Part shown: positions 25,770 to 34,357 of the stretch, one piece after another
Numbering within the stretch: the stretch's first letter is position 1
Layout of the letters: the number at the start of each line of letters is the position of its first letter
Source of the DNA: Catellatospora sp. IY07-71
GTDB lineage: Bacteria; Actinomycetota; Actinomycetes; Mycobacteriales; Micromonosporaceae
Length of the DNA: 64,000 nt
Direction: 5' to 3'
Assembly (NCBI RefSeq): GCF_018326265.1
Contig: NZ_AP023360.1
Location: 2,719,501 to 2,783,500, forward strand
Program-made: the position numbers and the translations under genes
Notes under the pieces: model-generated
Databases searched by the model: none
Told to the model about the DNA's origin: nothing
What the model saw: only the letters and a program-made list of their open reading frames with translations

Positions 25770-26513
25770 TCAGTGCTGCAGGACCTTCGACAGGAAGTCC
25801 CGCGCCCGCTCGCTCCTGGGGTTGCCGAAGAACTCGGCGGGCGGCGCCTGCTCGACGAGCTGGCCGTCGGCCATGAAGGCGACCCGGTCGGCCGCGGCGC
25901 GGGCGAAGCCCATCTCGTGGGTCACCACGATCATGGTCATGCCCTCCTTGGCCAGCGAGGTCATCACGTCCAGCACCTCACCGACCATCTCCGGGTCCAG
26001 CGCGCTGGTCGGCTCGTCGAAGAGCATCGCCTTGGGCTGCATCGCCAGCGCGCGGGCGATCGCGGCCCGCTGCTGCTGGCCGCCGGACAGCTGCACCGGC
26101 AGCTTGTCGGCCTGGCTCGCGATGCCCACCCGGTCGAGCAGGGACAGCGCGCGCTCGCGGGCCACCGCCTTGCTCTCCTTGCGCACCTTGACCGGCCCGA
26201 GCATCACGTTCTCGAGGATGCTCATGTGCGCGAACAGGTTGAACGACTGGAAGACCATGCCCACCTCGCTGCGCAGCCGCGCCAGCGCGCGGCCCTCGGC
26301 GGGGAGCTCCTTGCCGTCGAAGCGGATGGAGCCCGAGTTGATCGTCTCCAGCCGGTTGATCGCGCGGCACAGGGTGGACTTGCCGGAGCCGGACGGGCCG
26401 ATCACCACGACCACCTCGCCCCGGTCGACGGTGAGACTCACGTCGCGCAGCACGTGCAGGTCTCCGAACCACTTGTTCACCGCGTCCAGCACAATGAGCG
26501 GTTCGTGGGACAT
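25770..26513 (-). CDS. gluA: Glutamate ABC transporter ATPase GluA
   Basis: The 247-residue ATPase energises glutamate uptake. Walker A is GPSGSGKST, the Q-loop is VFQSFNLF, the ABC signature is LSGGQQQR, Walker B is [13 protein letters not shown] and the switch His is in VTHEMGF. Start chosen at ATG 26513 ([12 protein letters not shown]); an in-frame upstream start at 26597 would add 28 unrelated residues. It is the first gene of gluABCD and is divergent from miaB. Confidence 0.95.
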   Translation of the reverse strand: MSHEPLIVLDAVNKWFGDLHVLRDVSLTVDRGEVVVVIGPSGSGKSTLCRAINRLETINSGSIRFDGKELPAEGRALARLRSEVGMVFQSFNLFAHMSILENVMLGPVKVRKESKAVARERALSLLDRVGIASQADKLPVQLSGGQQQRAAIARALAMQPKAMLFDEPTSALDPEMVGEVLDVMTSLAKEGMTMIVVTHEMGFARAAADRVAFMADGQLVEQAPPAEFFGNPRSERARDFLSKVLQH

Positions 26514-26659
26514 GCCACCGTCCTTTCGGCGTCCGTACATCGTCGTCTCAGTGACCTTAGAACGGCCGGCACGACGGGCAGGCTGCTGGATGGTCACGAG
26601 CGGGTAACTCTCCCGGATTCCCTACCCGCCGGGGCCACCGGATACCCTGGTCGGTTGAG

Positions 26660-28189
26660 ATGACTACCCAGCCTGAAACCCAGCTCACGCCCGCCCGCAC
26701 CTACGAGGTGCGCACGTACGGGTGCCAGATGAACGTGCACGACTCCGAGCGCATCTCGGGCCTGCTCGACGGCGCGGGCTACGTCCGGCTGGACCCCGCC
26801 GCCGAGCCCGGCCGCACCCCCGACGTGGTGGTCTTCAACACCTGTGCGGTACGCGAGAACGCCGACAACCGCCTCTACGGCAACCTCGGCCACCTGCGCC
26901 CGGTGAAGGACAAGCACCCGGGGATGCAGATCGCCGTGGGCGGCTGCCTCGCGCAGAAGGACCAGGGCGAGATCGTCAAGAAGGCGCCCTGGGTCGACGT
27001 CGTGTTCGGCACCCACAACATCGGCTCGCTGCCGGTGCTGCTGGAGCGCGCCCGGCACAACGAGCAGGCGCAGGTCGAGCTGCTGGAGTCGCTGGAGGTG
27101 TTCCCCTCCACGCTGCCGACCCGGCGCGAGTCGACCTACTCCGGCTGGGTGTCCATCTCGGTGGGCTGCAACAACACCTGCACCTTCTGCATCGTGCCCA
27201 GCCTGCGCGGCAAGGAGAAGGACCGCCGCCCCGGCGACGTGCTCGCCGAGGTCGAGGCGCTGGTCGCCGAGGGCGTGCTGGAGGTGACGCTGCTCGGCCA
27301 GAACGTCAACACGTACGGCGTCGAGTTCGGTGACCGGCTCGCGTTCGGCAAGCTGCTGCGGGCCACCGGGCAGCTGCGGGAGAAGGGCCTGGAGCGGGTG
27401 CGCTTCACCAGCCCGCACCCGGCCGCGTTCACCGACGACGTGATCGAGGCGATGGCCGAGACCGAGAACGTCTGCCACCAGCTGCACATGCCGCTGCAGT
27501 CGGGCTCCGACGCGGTGCTGCGGGCGATGAAGCGCTCGTACCGGTCCGACCGGTACCTGTCGATCATCGAGAACGTGCGGGCGGCCATGCCGGATGCGGC
27601 GATCACCACGGACATCATCGTCGGCTTCCCCGGCGAGACCGACGCGGACTTCGAGGAGACGCTGCGGGTGGTGCGCGAGTCGCGGTTCGCGAGCGCGTTC
27701 ACCTTCCAGTACTCGATCCGCCCCGGCACGCCCGCCGCCACGATGGCCGACCAGGTGCCCAAGGCGGTGGTGCAGGAGCGGTACGACCGGCTCATCGCCA
27801 CCCTGGAGGAGATCACCTGGGCGGAGAACAAGAAGCAGGTCGGCCGCGAGGTCGAGGTGCTGGTCGCCGTCGGCGAGGGCCGCAAGGACCAGGCCACCGG
27901 GCGGATGTCCGGCCGGGCCCGCGACGGCCGGCTGGTGCACTTCGCGGTCTCGCCGGAGCAGGCCGCGACGGTCCGTCCCGGCGACATCGTGCACACGGTC
28001 GTCAGCTACGCCGCCCCGCACCACCTGAACTGCGACGGCGCCCTGGTCTCCCACCGCCGCACCCGCGCCGGCGACGCCTACGAGGCCGGCCGCGCGGTCC
28101 GCACCTCCGGCGTCCTCCTCGGCCTGCCCACCATCGGCAAGCCCCCCACCCAGCCCGCCCCGACCGGCGGCGCCTGCGCCACCTGCTAA
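26660..28189 (+). CDS. miaB: tRNA-2-methylthio-N6-dimethylallyladenosine synthase MiaB
   Basis: The 509-residue radical SAM methylthiotransferase modifies i6A37 of tRNAs to ms2i6A. The N-terminal MTTase domain has the second-cluster cysteines in [14 protein letters not shown] and VGGCLAQ. The radical SAM motif CNNTCTFC begins at C170. A C-terminal TRAM domain follows, and the protein ends in a Cys-containing tail. The partner enzyme MiaA is encoded about 11 kb downstream, the two being closer in many relatives. A family B hairpin follows the stop after six bases. Confidence 0.96.
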   Translation: MTTQPETQLTPARTYEVRTYGCQMNVHDSERISGLLDGAGYVRLDPAAEPGRTPDVVVFNTCAVRENADNRLYGNLGHLRPVKDKHPGMQIAVGGCLAQKDQGEIVKKAPWVDVVFGTHNIGSLPVLLERARHNEQAQVELLESLEVFPSTLPTRRESTYSGWVSISVGCNNTCTFCIVPSLRGKEKDRRPGDVLAEVEALVAEGVLEVTLLGQNVNTYGVEFGDRLAFGKLLRATGQLREKGLERVRFTSPHPAAFTDDVIEAMAETENVCHQLHMPLQSGSDAVLRAMKRSYRSDRYLSIIENVRAAMPDAAITTDIIVGFPGETDADFEETLRVVRESRFASAFTFQYSIRPGTPAATMADQVPKAVVQERYDRLIATLEEITWAENKKQVGREVEVLVAVGEGRKDQATGRMSGRARDGRLVHFAVSPEQAATVRPGDIVHTVVSYAAPHHLNCDGALVSHRRTRAGDAYEAGRAVRTSGVLLGLPTIGKPPTQPAPTGGACATC

Positions 28190-28194
28190 CCCCT

Positions 28195-28275
28195 AGATCA
28201 TCTGACTTGCCTGGCAAACGGGCGTATCTTGACGCCGCATTCGCCCACTTGCCAGGCAAGTCGAGCGATCTTGGG
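28195..28275. repeat. Long hairpin, family B copy 2
   Basis: Imperfect arms (GACTTGCCTGGCAA at about 28203-28216, TTGCCAGGCAAGTC at about 28249-28262) with outer AGATCA and GCGATCTTGG lie just after the miaB stop. It is a likely transcription end for miaB and marks the boundary of the inserted Ebo-type block. Confidence 0.75.
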
Positions 28276-28400
28276 CTGGCGGACACGCGCGGCTGAGCTG
28301 CGTAGACATTTCGCAAACGGACATTAGGTTTGAATCCCGGTATTGTTGGCGAAATCAAGTAATCTGTCTTGGTTTCTCCTCCATCTCCCCGGGAGACCAC

Positions 28401-29534
28401 ATGCGAACTGGTGTTTGGCTGGTCGGAGGGCGGGGGTCGGTCGCCGTCACCAGCATGGCCGGAGCCGTCGCGCTACGCGCGGGGCTCGCCGAGCCCACCG
28501 GATGTGTCACGGAACTGCCGCAGCTGCACAGCCCAGCCCTGCCCGGCCTGGGCGACCTCGTCTTCGGCGGGCACGACGTGACGGCGACGCCGCTGCCCAA
28601 GCGGGCCGAGGCGCTCGCCGACGCCGGGGTGCTGCCCGGCCGCCTGGTCACCGCGGTGCAGCCGGACCTGGCCGCGCTCGACGCCGAGGTGCGCCCCGCA
28701 CCCCGCGGCGCGACGCAGGCCGAGACCGCCGCGCTGATCGCCGCCGACCTCGACGACTTCCGCCGCCGGCACGAGCTGGGCCGGGTCGTCATGATGAACG
28801 TGGCCTCCACCGAGGCCGCCGCCGCGCCGCACGAGGCGCACGCCGCGCTCGACCTGCTGCACAAGGCCCTGCGCGGTGACACGGCCGTGCTGCCGCCCAG
28901 CTCGCTGTACGCGTACGCGGCGTTCACGGCGGGCTGCTCGTACGTCGACTTCACCCCGTCCACCGGGGCGCGGCTGCCCGCGCTGGCGCAGCTGGCCTAC
29001 GAGCGCGGGGTGCCGTACGCCGGGCACGACGGCAAGACGGGGGAGACCCTGGTCAAGTCGGTGCTCGCGCCGATGTTCGCGATGCGCAACCTGCACGTGC
29101 GCAGCTGGTCCGGGGCGAACCTGCTCGGCGGCGGCGACGGCGCCAACCTGGCCCAGCCCGCGCCGAACGCGGCCAAGGCGGCCAGCAAGCAGCGGGTGCT
29201 CGCCGAGACGCTGGGCTACCAGCCGCAGGGCGACACGCGCATCGAGTACGTCGCCGACCTGGGCGAGTTCAAGACCGCTTGGGACCTGGTCACCTTCACC
29301 GGGTTCCTGGGCACGCCGATGCGGCTCGACTTCACCTGGCACGGCTGCGACTCGGCGCTGGCCGCGCCGCTGATCCTGGACCTGGTCCGGCTCACCGCCG
29401 CCGCGCACCGGGCCGGGCGCACCGGGCCGCTGCCCGAGCTGGCGTTCTTCTTCAAGGACCCGCTGGGCGACGTCCCGCACGGCCTCGCCGCGCAGTGGGA
29501 CGCCCTGGTCGGCCTGGTGGAGGGCCTCGCGTGA
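28401..29534 (+). CDS. Inositol-3-phosphate-synthase-like enzyme of the Ebo-type cluster
   Basis: The 377-residue protein of the myo-inositol-1-phosphate synthase superfamily has an N-terminal nucleotide-binding segment (VWLVGGRGSVAVTSMAGAVAL) and the family landmarks PYAGHDGKTGETLVKSVLAPMFAMRNL and SWSGANLLGGGDGANL, plus a late FFFKDPLGD. The ATG follows GGGAGACC. Canonical members convert glucose-6-phosphate to inositol-phosphate using NAD. The setting, with prenyltransferase, EboA, TatD, EboE and phosphodiesterase genes, suggests a specialised cyclitol or carbocycle here. This gene takes the place of the dehydroquinate-synthase-like EboD of other phyla (inference). Confidence 0.82.
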   Translation: MRTGVWLVGGRGSVAVTSMAGAVALRAGLAEPTGCVTELPQLHSPALPGLGDLVFGGHDVTATPLPKRAEALADAGVLPGRLVTAVQPDLAALDAEVRPAPRGATQAETAALIAADLDDFRRRHELGRVVMMNVASTEAAAAPHEAHAALDLLHKALRGDTAVLPPSSLYAYAAFTAGCSYVDFTPSTGARLPALAQLAYERGVPYAGHDGKTGETLVKSVLAPMFAMRNLHVRSWSGANLLGGGDGANLAQPAPNAAKAASKQRVLAETLGYQPQGDTRIEYVADLGEFKTAWDLVTFTGFLGTPMRLDFTWHGCDSALAAPLILDLVRLTAAAHRAGRTGPLPELAFFFKDPLGDVPHGLAAQWDALVGLVEGLA

Positions 29535-29953
29535 GCGCCGTGCCCGAGGCGGGACGCCCGCCGTCCGCCCGCGCCCGGCGCGTGGCCGAGGGCCAGCGCG
29601 TCCCCGCCCGCCCCGGCAACCGCCACCAGGCCGCCGCCCGCCACGCCGCCGCCCAGGCACCCCGAGCCGTCACCCACCCCGGCGACCGGCCCCCGTCCCC
29701 AGCCCCCACGCACCCGGCGCCGACAGGCCGAGCGCATGCCCTGCCGCACCACAGTTTCGGCTCGAACCCGGCGATGGCCGCAGTTTCCCCGAAACCGCAA
29801 CCCGGCGCGGGCAACGCGGGTCGGGAGCGGGGCACGGGCGCGACTGTAGATCTTGTGCAGTCGGTGTCGTCAGAGCAGCACGAAGTGCACAAGATCTCCC
29901 GGCGGGGCGGTGCGGAGCGCCGGGCGGCGGGGTGGAAGGGCACGTTGCGGGCG
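29535..29953 (+). other. Gap or low-complexity leader before the prenyltransferase, with two palindromes
   Basis: This 419-base stretch stays open in the frame of the next gene from a GTG at 29531 (overlapping the previous stop as GTGA), but it encodes only Pro/Ala/Arg-rich sequence. It contains two typical intergenic hairpins: CAGTTTCGG...CAGTTTCCCCGAAACCG (29752-29797) and perfect 12-base arms AGATCTTGTGCA/TGCACAAGATCT (29848-29859, 29886-29897). That argues that it is untranslated spacer and not a protein extension. Confidence 0.55.
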
Positions 29954-30796
29954 GTGGCTGAGCTGGTCAGGGCGCCGGCGGCGCTGTCGGTGCCGGGGGA
30001 CGTGATCGCGGGGGCCGCGGCGGCGGGGACGCTTGATCGGCGTACCCCCGGATTGGCGGCGGCGTCGGTCTGTCTTTACTGGGCCGGGATGGCGGCCAAC
30101 GACTGGGCTGATCGGGAGCTGGACGCGGTGGAGCGGCCGGAGCGGCCGATCCCGAGCGGGCGGATCTCGCCCCGGGCCGCGCTGGGTCTCGCGGCTGGGC
30201 TGACGGCCGCGGGGGTGGGGCTGGCCGCGTGGACGGGCGGGCGCCGTGGCCTGGCGACGGCCGTGCCGCTGGCCGCCATGGTGTGGGCGTACGACGTCAA
30301 GGCGAAGAACACCGCCGCCGGTCCCGCCGCGATGGCCGCCTGCCGAGGGCTGGACGTGCTGCTCGGCGCGTCGTCCGGGCGGGTCGCGAAGGCGGTGCCC
30401 GCGGCGCTGACCGTCGCCGCGCACACCTACACGGTGACGGAGCTGTCGCGGCGGGAGGTGTCGGGCGCGGACGCCCGGCTGCCGCTGGCGACGCTGACCG
30501 GCACCGTCGCCGTCGCCGCGACCGCGGCCGGCCTGAGCACCCGCCGGGGCCCGCGCGCGTGGCTGCCCGCGGCCCTGGCGGGGTGGTACGTCTCGCACTA
30601 CGGCCGGGCGCAGGCCCGCGCCGCCGCCGAGCCGAGCGCCGCGCGCGTGCGCGAAGCCGTCGGCTCGGGCATCACCGGCCTGCCCACGCTGCAGGGCACG
30701 CTGGCCGCCCGGCACGGGTCCGGCCTGGCCGGGCTCGCCCTCGCCGCCGCCGCGCCGCTGGCCCGGCGCCTGGTCCGGAGGATCTCCGCCACATGA
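29954..30796 (+). CDS. eboC: UbiA-family prenyltransferase, EboC-like (SCO3242 type)
   Basis: The integral membrane prenyltransferase has about eight helices. The aspartate-rich prenyl-diphosphate-binding motif is NDWADRELD followed by AVERPERPIPSGR, and a second polar loop is YDVKAKN. From GTG 29954 it is 280 residues, the usual size. TTG 29945 and the coupled GTG 29531 are alternatives, the last adding 141 residues of low-complexity sequence. It overlaps the next gene as ATGA. UbiA proteins of this group accompany inositol-phosphate-synthase-like genes in streptomycetes, and in Ebo clusters they are called EboC. The acceptor is unknown. Confidence 0.8.
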   Translation: MAELVRAPAALSVPGDVIAGAAAAGTLDRRTPGLAAASVCLYWAGMAANDWADRELDAVERPERPIPSGRISPRAALGLAAGLTAAGVGLAAWTGGRRGLATAVPLAAMVWAYDVKAKNTAAGPAAMAACRGLDVLLGASSGRVAKAVPAALTVAAHTYTVTELSRREVSGADARLPLATLTGTVAVAATAAGLSTRRGPRAWLPAALAGWYVSHYGRAQARAAAEPSAARVREAVGSGITGLPTLQGTLAARHGSGLAGLALAAAAPLARRLVRRISAT

Positions 30797-32289
30797 ACCT
30801 GCGTTTCGGGTACGGCACCAACGGCTTCGCCAACCACCGCCTCGGAGACGCGCTGGCCGTGCTCGCCGAACAGGGCTACGACGGCGTCGCGCTGACGCTG
30901 GACCACCACCACCTGGACCCGTATGCCCCCGGCCTGGCCCGCCGCGTGTCCGGACTGGCCACGCGGCTGATCGAGCTGGGGCTGTCCGTGGTCGTCGAGA
31001 CGGGCGCCCGCTACCTGCTCGACCCGCGCCGCAAGCACGCGCCCACGCTGCTGCACGACGACCGCGAGGTGCGGCTCGACTTCCTGCTGCGCGCCGTGTC
31101 GATCGCGTCCGACCTGGGCGCGGAGGCGGTGTCCTGCTGGTCGGGGGTGCGCCCGCCGTCGGTCGACCCGCAGCTGGCCTGGGACCGGCTGGTCGACGGC
31201 TGCGCCCGGCTCACCGAGGCCGCGTCGAAGGCGGGTGTGCCGGTCGGCTTCGAGCCCGAGCCGGGCATGTTCGTGCCGGACCTGGCGGGCTGGCGCACGC
31301 TGCACCGGGCGCTGGGCATGCCGCGCGCGTTCGGGCTGACCCTGGACATCGGGCACTGCCGGTGCCTGGAGCCGGAGCCCATCCCGGACTGCATCGCGAC
31401 CGCAGCGCCCTACCTGGTGAACGTGCAGATCGAGGACATGCGGCGCGGGGTGCACGAGCACCTGGAGTTCGGCGAGGGCGAGATCGACTTCCCGCCGGTG
31501 CTGCGGGCGCTGTCCGCGGCCGGCTACCGCGGGCTGATCGGGGTGGAGCTGCCGCGGCACTCGCACGCCGCGCCCGAGGTCGCCCGGCGCTCGCTGGCGT
31601 TCCTGCGTAAGGCCGCGGGGCAGCCGATCACGGCACCGGCCAGGACGGCCGCCGCGCCCGGACAGCGCCGCCCGAGCGGCACCGTGCCCGGACCCGACGT
31701 GCTGCGCGCCGCGCTGGCCTGCGTCGACGACGGCGGGTGGCTGGACGAGGCGCTGCGCCGGGTGGCCGCCGACCCGTCCGTGATCAGCCGGCTGTTCCCG
31801 GCCGCCGCGCGCCGCTGCGGGCGCGGGCCGGTCGGCGTGCCGGGCTGGACCGCCGACGAGGCCGCGCGGGCGGTGCTGCTGGCCACGCTGCCCGCCGAGC
31901 ACACCGCCGCGCAGGCACGCGCGCTCTACCGGCACGGTGACGCCGCCGAGAAACGTGCCGTGCTGCGCGCCCTGCCGCTGCTGCCGCTCGGCCCGAGCGC
32001 CGTCGAGCTGCTGCACGACGCGATCCGCACCAACGACACCCGGCTGGTCGCCGCGGCGCTGGGCCCGTACGCCGTGCACCTGGACGCCGCCGCCTGGCGG
32101 CAGGCCGTGCTCAAGTGCGTGTTCATGGGCATCCCGCTGTCCGTGGTGGACGGGCTGGAACACCGGGCCGACGCCGAACTCGCCGCGATGCTCGCCGGGG
32201 TCGCCGACGAGCGCGACGCCGCCGGACGCCAACTGCCGGCCGACGCCGCCGCGCTGCTGGAACGCCTCACCGCCGAGAAGGGGATCTGA
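30793..32289 (+). CDS. Fusion of sugar-phosphate isomerase/epimerase domain and EboA domain
   Basis: The 498-residue protein has two parts. Residues of about 1-275 are a xylose-isomerase-like TIM barrel, with candidate metal ligands in GFEPEPGMF, LTLDIGHCRC, VQIEDMRRGVHEHL and GVELPRHSH. After an Ala/Pro linker, residues of about 305-498 match the EboA domain (DEALRRVAADPSVISRLFPA, EHTAAQARALYRHGDAAEKRAVLRALPLLP, ALGPYAVHLDAAAWRQAVLKCVFMGIPL). EboA is usually a separate protein of unknown activity, so the fusion links it directly to a sugar-phosphate step. It overlaps the upstream gene by ATGA and the downstream one by TGATG. Confidence 0.82.
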   Translation: MNLRFGYGTNGFANHRLGDALAVLAEQGYDGVALTLDHHHLDPYAPGLARRVSGLATRLIELGLSVVVETGARYLLDPRRKHAPTLLHDDREVRLDFLLRAVSIASDLGAEAVSCWSGVRPPSVDPQLAWDRLVDGCARLTEAASKAGVPVGFEPEPGMFVPDLAGWRTLHRALGMPRAFGLTLDIGHCRCLEPEPIPDCIATAAPYLVNVQIEDMRRGVHEHLEFGEGEIDFPPVLRALSAAGYRGLIGVELPRHSHAAPEVARRSLAFLRKAAGQPITAPARTAAAPGQRRPSGTVPGPDVLRAALACVDDGGWLDEALRRVAADPSVISRLFPAAARRCGRGPVGVPGWTADEAARAVLLATLPAEHTAAQARALYRHGDAAEKRAVLRALPLLPLGPSAVELLHDAIRTNDTRLVAAALGPYAVHLDAAAWRQAVLKCVFMGIPLSVVDGLEHRADAELAAMLAGVADERDAAGRQLPADAAALLERLTAEKGI

Positions 32290-33140
32290 TGCGCATCTTC
32301 GACCCGCACGTGCACATGACCTCGCGCACCACCGACGACTACGAGGCGATGGCCGCCGCCGGGGTGCGCGCCGTGGTGGAGCCGTCGTTCTGGCTGGGCC
32401 AGCCGCGCACCAGCCCCGGCTCGTTCGCCGACTACTTCGACGCGCTGATCGGGTGGGAGCCGTTCCGGGCCGGGCAGTTCGGCATCCGGCACTTCGCCAC
32501 CATCGCGCTGAACCCGAAGGAGGCCAACGACCCGCGCTGCCGCGAGGTGCTGGAGCTGGTCCCGCGCTACCTGGACAAGGACGCCGTGGTCGCGGTCGGG
32601 GAGATCGGGTACGACGCGATGACCCCGCAGGAGGACGAGGCCTTCGCCGCGCAGCTCGGGCTGGCCGTCGAGTACGACCTGCCGGCGCTCGTGCACACCC
32701 CGCACCGGGACAAGCAGCGCGGCACCCAGCGCAGCCTGGACGTGGTGCGCGAGTCCGGCATCGAGCCGGGCCGGGTGGTCATCGACCACCTGAACGAGGT
32801 CACCGTGGAGCTGGTCCGCGACAGCGGCTGCTGGCTGGGGTTCTCGATCTATCCGGACACCAAGATGTCGCCGCCGCGCATGGTGGAGTTGCTGCGTAAG
32901 TACGGCTGCGAGCGCATGCTCGTGAACTCCGCCGCCGACTGGGGCCGCTCTGATCCGCTGCTCACACTGCGCACCGGCGAGGCGATGCTCGCCGCCGGGT
33001 TCAGCGAGGACGACGTGGACCGGGTGCTGTGGCGCAACCCGGTCGAGTTCTACGGCGCGTCCGGCAAGCTCGACCTGTCCGACGACGACGCGCCGGCCGG
33101 CGAGTTCGCCGGGAACTCGATCAAGCGCGGGGGCGCCTGA
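32289..33140 (+). CDS. eboB: TatD-family metal-dependent hydrolase, EboB-like
   Basis: The 283-residue TIM-barrel amidohydrolase has metal-site landmarks in order: FDPHVHM, VGEIGYDAM, VHTPHRDK, VIDHLNE and NSAADWGRSDP. TatD proteins are often nucleases, but this subgroup is the EboB component of Ebo clusters, for which a hydrolase acting on a small metabolite is more likely. It starts at an ATG overlapping the upstream stop as TGATG, and its own stop overlaps eboE in the same way. Confidence 0.85.
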   Translation: MRIFDPHVHMTSRTTDDYEAMAAAGVRAVVEPSFWLGQPRTSPGSFADYFDALIGWEPFRAGQFGIRHFATIALNPKEANDPRCREVLELVPRYLDKDAVVAVGEIGYDAMTPQEDEAFAAQLGLAVEYDLPALVHTPHRDKQRGTQRSLDVVRESGIEPGRVVIDHLNEVTVELVRDSGCWLGFSIYPDTKMSPPRMVELLRKYGCERMLVNSAADWGRSDPLLTLRTGEAMLAAGFSEDDVDRVLWRNPVEFYGASGKLDLSDDDAPAGEFAGNSIKRGGA

Positions 33141-34357
33141 TGCGGCTGGCACACCCCGACGGGCAGACGGTGCACCTGAGCTACTGCACCAACGTGCATC
33201 CCGCCGAGGACCTCGACGGCATCGTCGCGCAGCTCGGCGCGTACGGCAGCGCGATCCGGCAGCGGCTGGACGCCGACGTGCTGGGGCTCGGCCTGTGGCT
33301 GGCGGCCCCGGCCGCCTCGGCGCTGGCCGCCGAGCCGCACCTGCGCCGCCGCCTGCGCCGTGAGCTGGACCTGCGCGGGCTGGAGGTGGTCACGCTCAAC
33401 GGCTTCCCGTACCAGTCCTTCCAGGCCGAGGTGGTCAAGCACGCGGTCTACCACCCGGACTGGACCACGCCGGAGCGGCTGCGCTACACCCTGGACCTGG
33501 CCCAGGTGCTGGCCGACCTGCTGCCCGACGACGCCGTACGCGGCTCCATCTCGACGCTGCCGCTGGCCTGGCGCGAGCCGTGGGGCCCGGACCAGGCCGG
33601 GGCCGCCCAGCGGGTGCTGGACGAGCTGGCCGACGGCCTGGCCGGGATCGCGGGCACCACCGGCCGCACCGTGCAGGTCGGCTTCGAGCCGGAGCCCGGC
33701 TGCGTGGTCGAGACGACCGAGCAGGCGGCGCGGCTGTGGGCCGGCATGGACGGCGACTGGCTCGGGGTATGCCTCGACCTGGCGCACCTGGCCTGTGCCT
33801 GGGAGGAGCCCGCCGAGGCGCTGTCCCGGCTCGCCAAGGCCGGGCTGCCGGTGGTGAAGGTGCAGGTGTCGGCCGCGCTGACGGCCGAGGACCCGGTCGC
33901 CGCCGAGGCGGCGCTGCGCGGCTACGACGAGCCGCGCTTCCTGCACCAGACCCGGGGCGCGCGCGGCGAGGCCGCCGACGACCTGGGCGAGGCGCTGGAC
34001 CGGCTGCTGCCCCGGCCCCGCCGCACCCCACAGCCCTGGCGCGTGCACTACCACGTGCCGCTGCACGCCGAGCCCGCGCCGCCGCTGGGCAGCACCCTGC
34101 CCGAGCTGCGGGTCGCGCTGAAGGAGCTGTTCGGCGGCCCGGTCGCCGGGTGCGACCACGTGGACGTGGAGACGTACACCTGGCAGGTGCTGCCCCCGGC
34201 GCAGCGGCCCACCACGCCGGAGCAGCTCGCCGCCGGGATCGCCGCCGAGCTGGCGTTCGCCCGCGACGAGCTGGGCGCGCTGGGGCTGGCGCCGTGCCCG
34301 CCCGCCGCGCCGCTGGGCACCATAGCGCTGCAGGAGGTCCGCCCGTGGACGCCGTGA
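33140..34357 (+). CDS. eboE: Metabolite traffic protein EboE
   Basis: The 405-residue protein begins with HLSYCTNVHPAEDLDGIVAQL, a hallmark of EboE proteins, which belong to the AP-endonuclease-2/xylose-isomerase TIM-barrel superfamily. Metal-ligand candidates lie in VQVGFEPEPGCVVE, VCLDLAHLACA, LPVVKVQVS and DHVDVETYTW. In cyanobacteria the ebo genes are needed for movement of a scytonemin precursor to the periplasm. The chemistry of EboE itself is unknown. The gene overlaps eboF by 13 bases. Confidence 0.87.
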   Translation: MRLAHPDGQTVHLSYCTNVHPAEDLDGIVAQLGAYGSAIRQRLDADVLGLGLWLAAPAASALAAEPHLRRRLRRELDLRGLEVVTLNGFPYQSFQAEVVKHAVYHPDWTTPERLRYTLDLAQVLADLLPDDAVRGSISTLPLAWREPWGPDQAGAAQRVLDELADGLAGIAGTTGRTVQVGFEPEPGCVVETTEQAARLWAGMDGDWLGVCLDLAHLACAWEEPAEALSRLAKAGLPVVKVQVSAALTAEDPVAAEAALRGYDEPRFLHQTRGARGEAADDLGEALDRLLPRPRRTPQPWRVHYHVPLHAEPAPPLGSTLPELRVALKELFGGPVAGCDHVDVETYTWQVLPPAQRPTTPEQLAAGIAAELAFARDELGALGLAPCPPAAPLGTIALQEVRPWTP

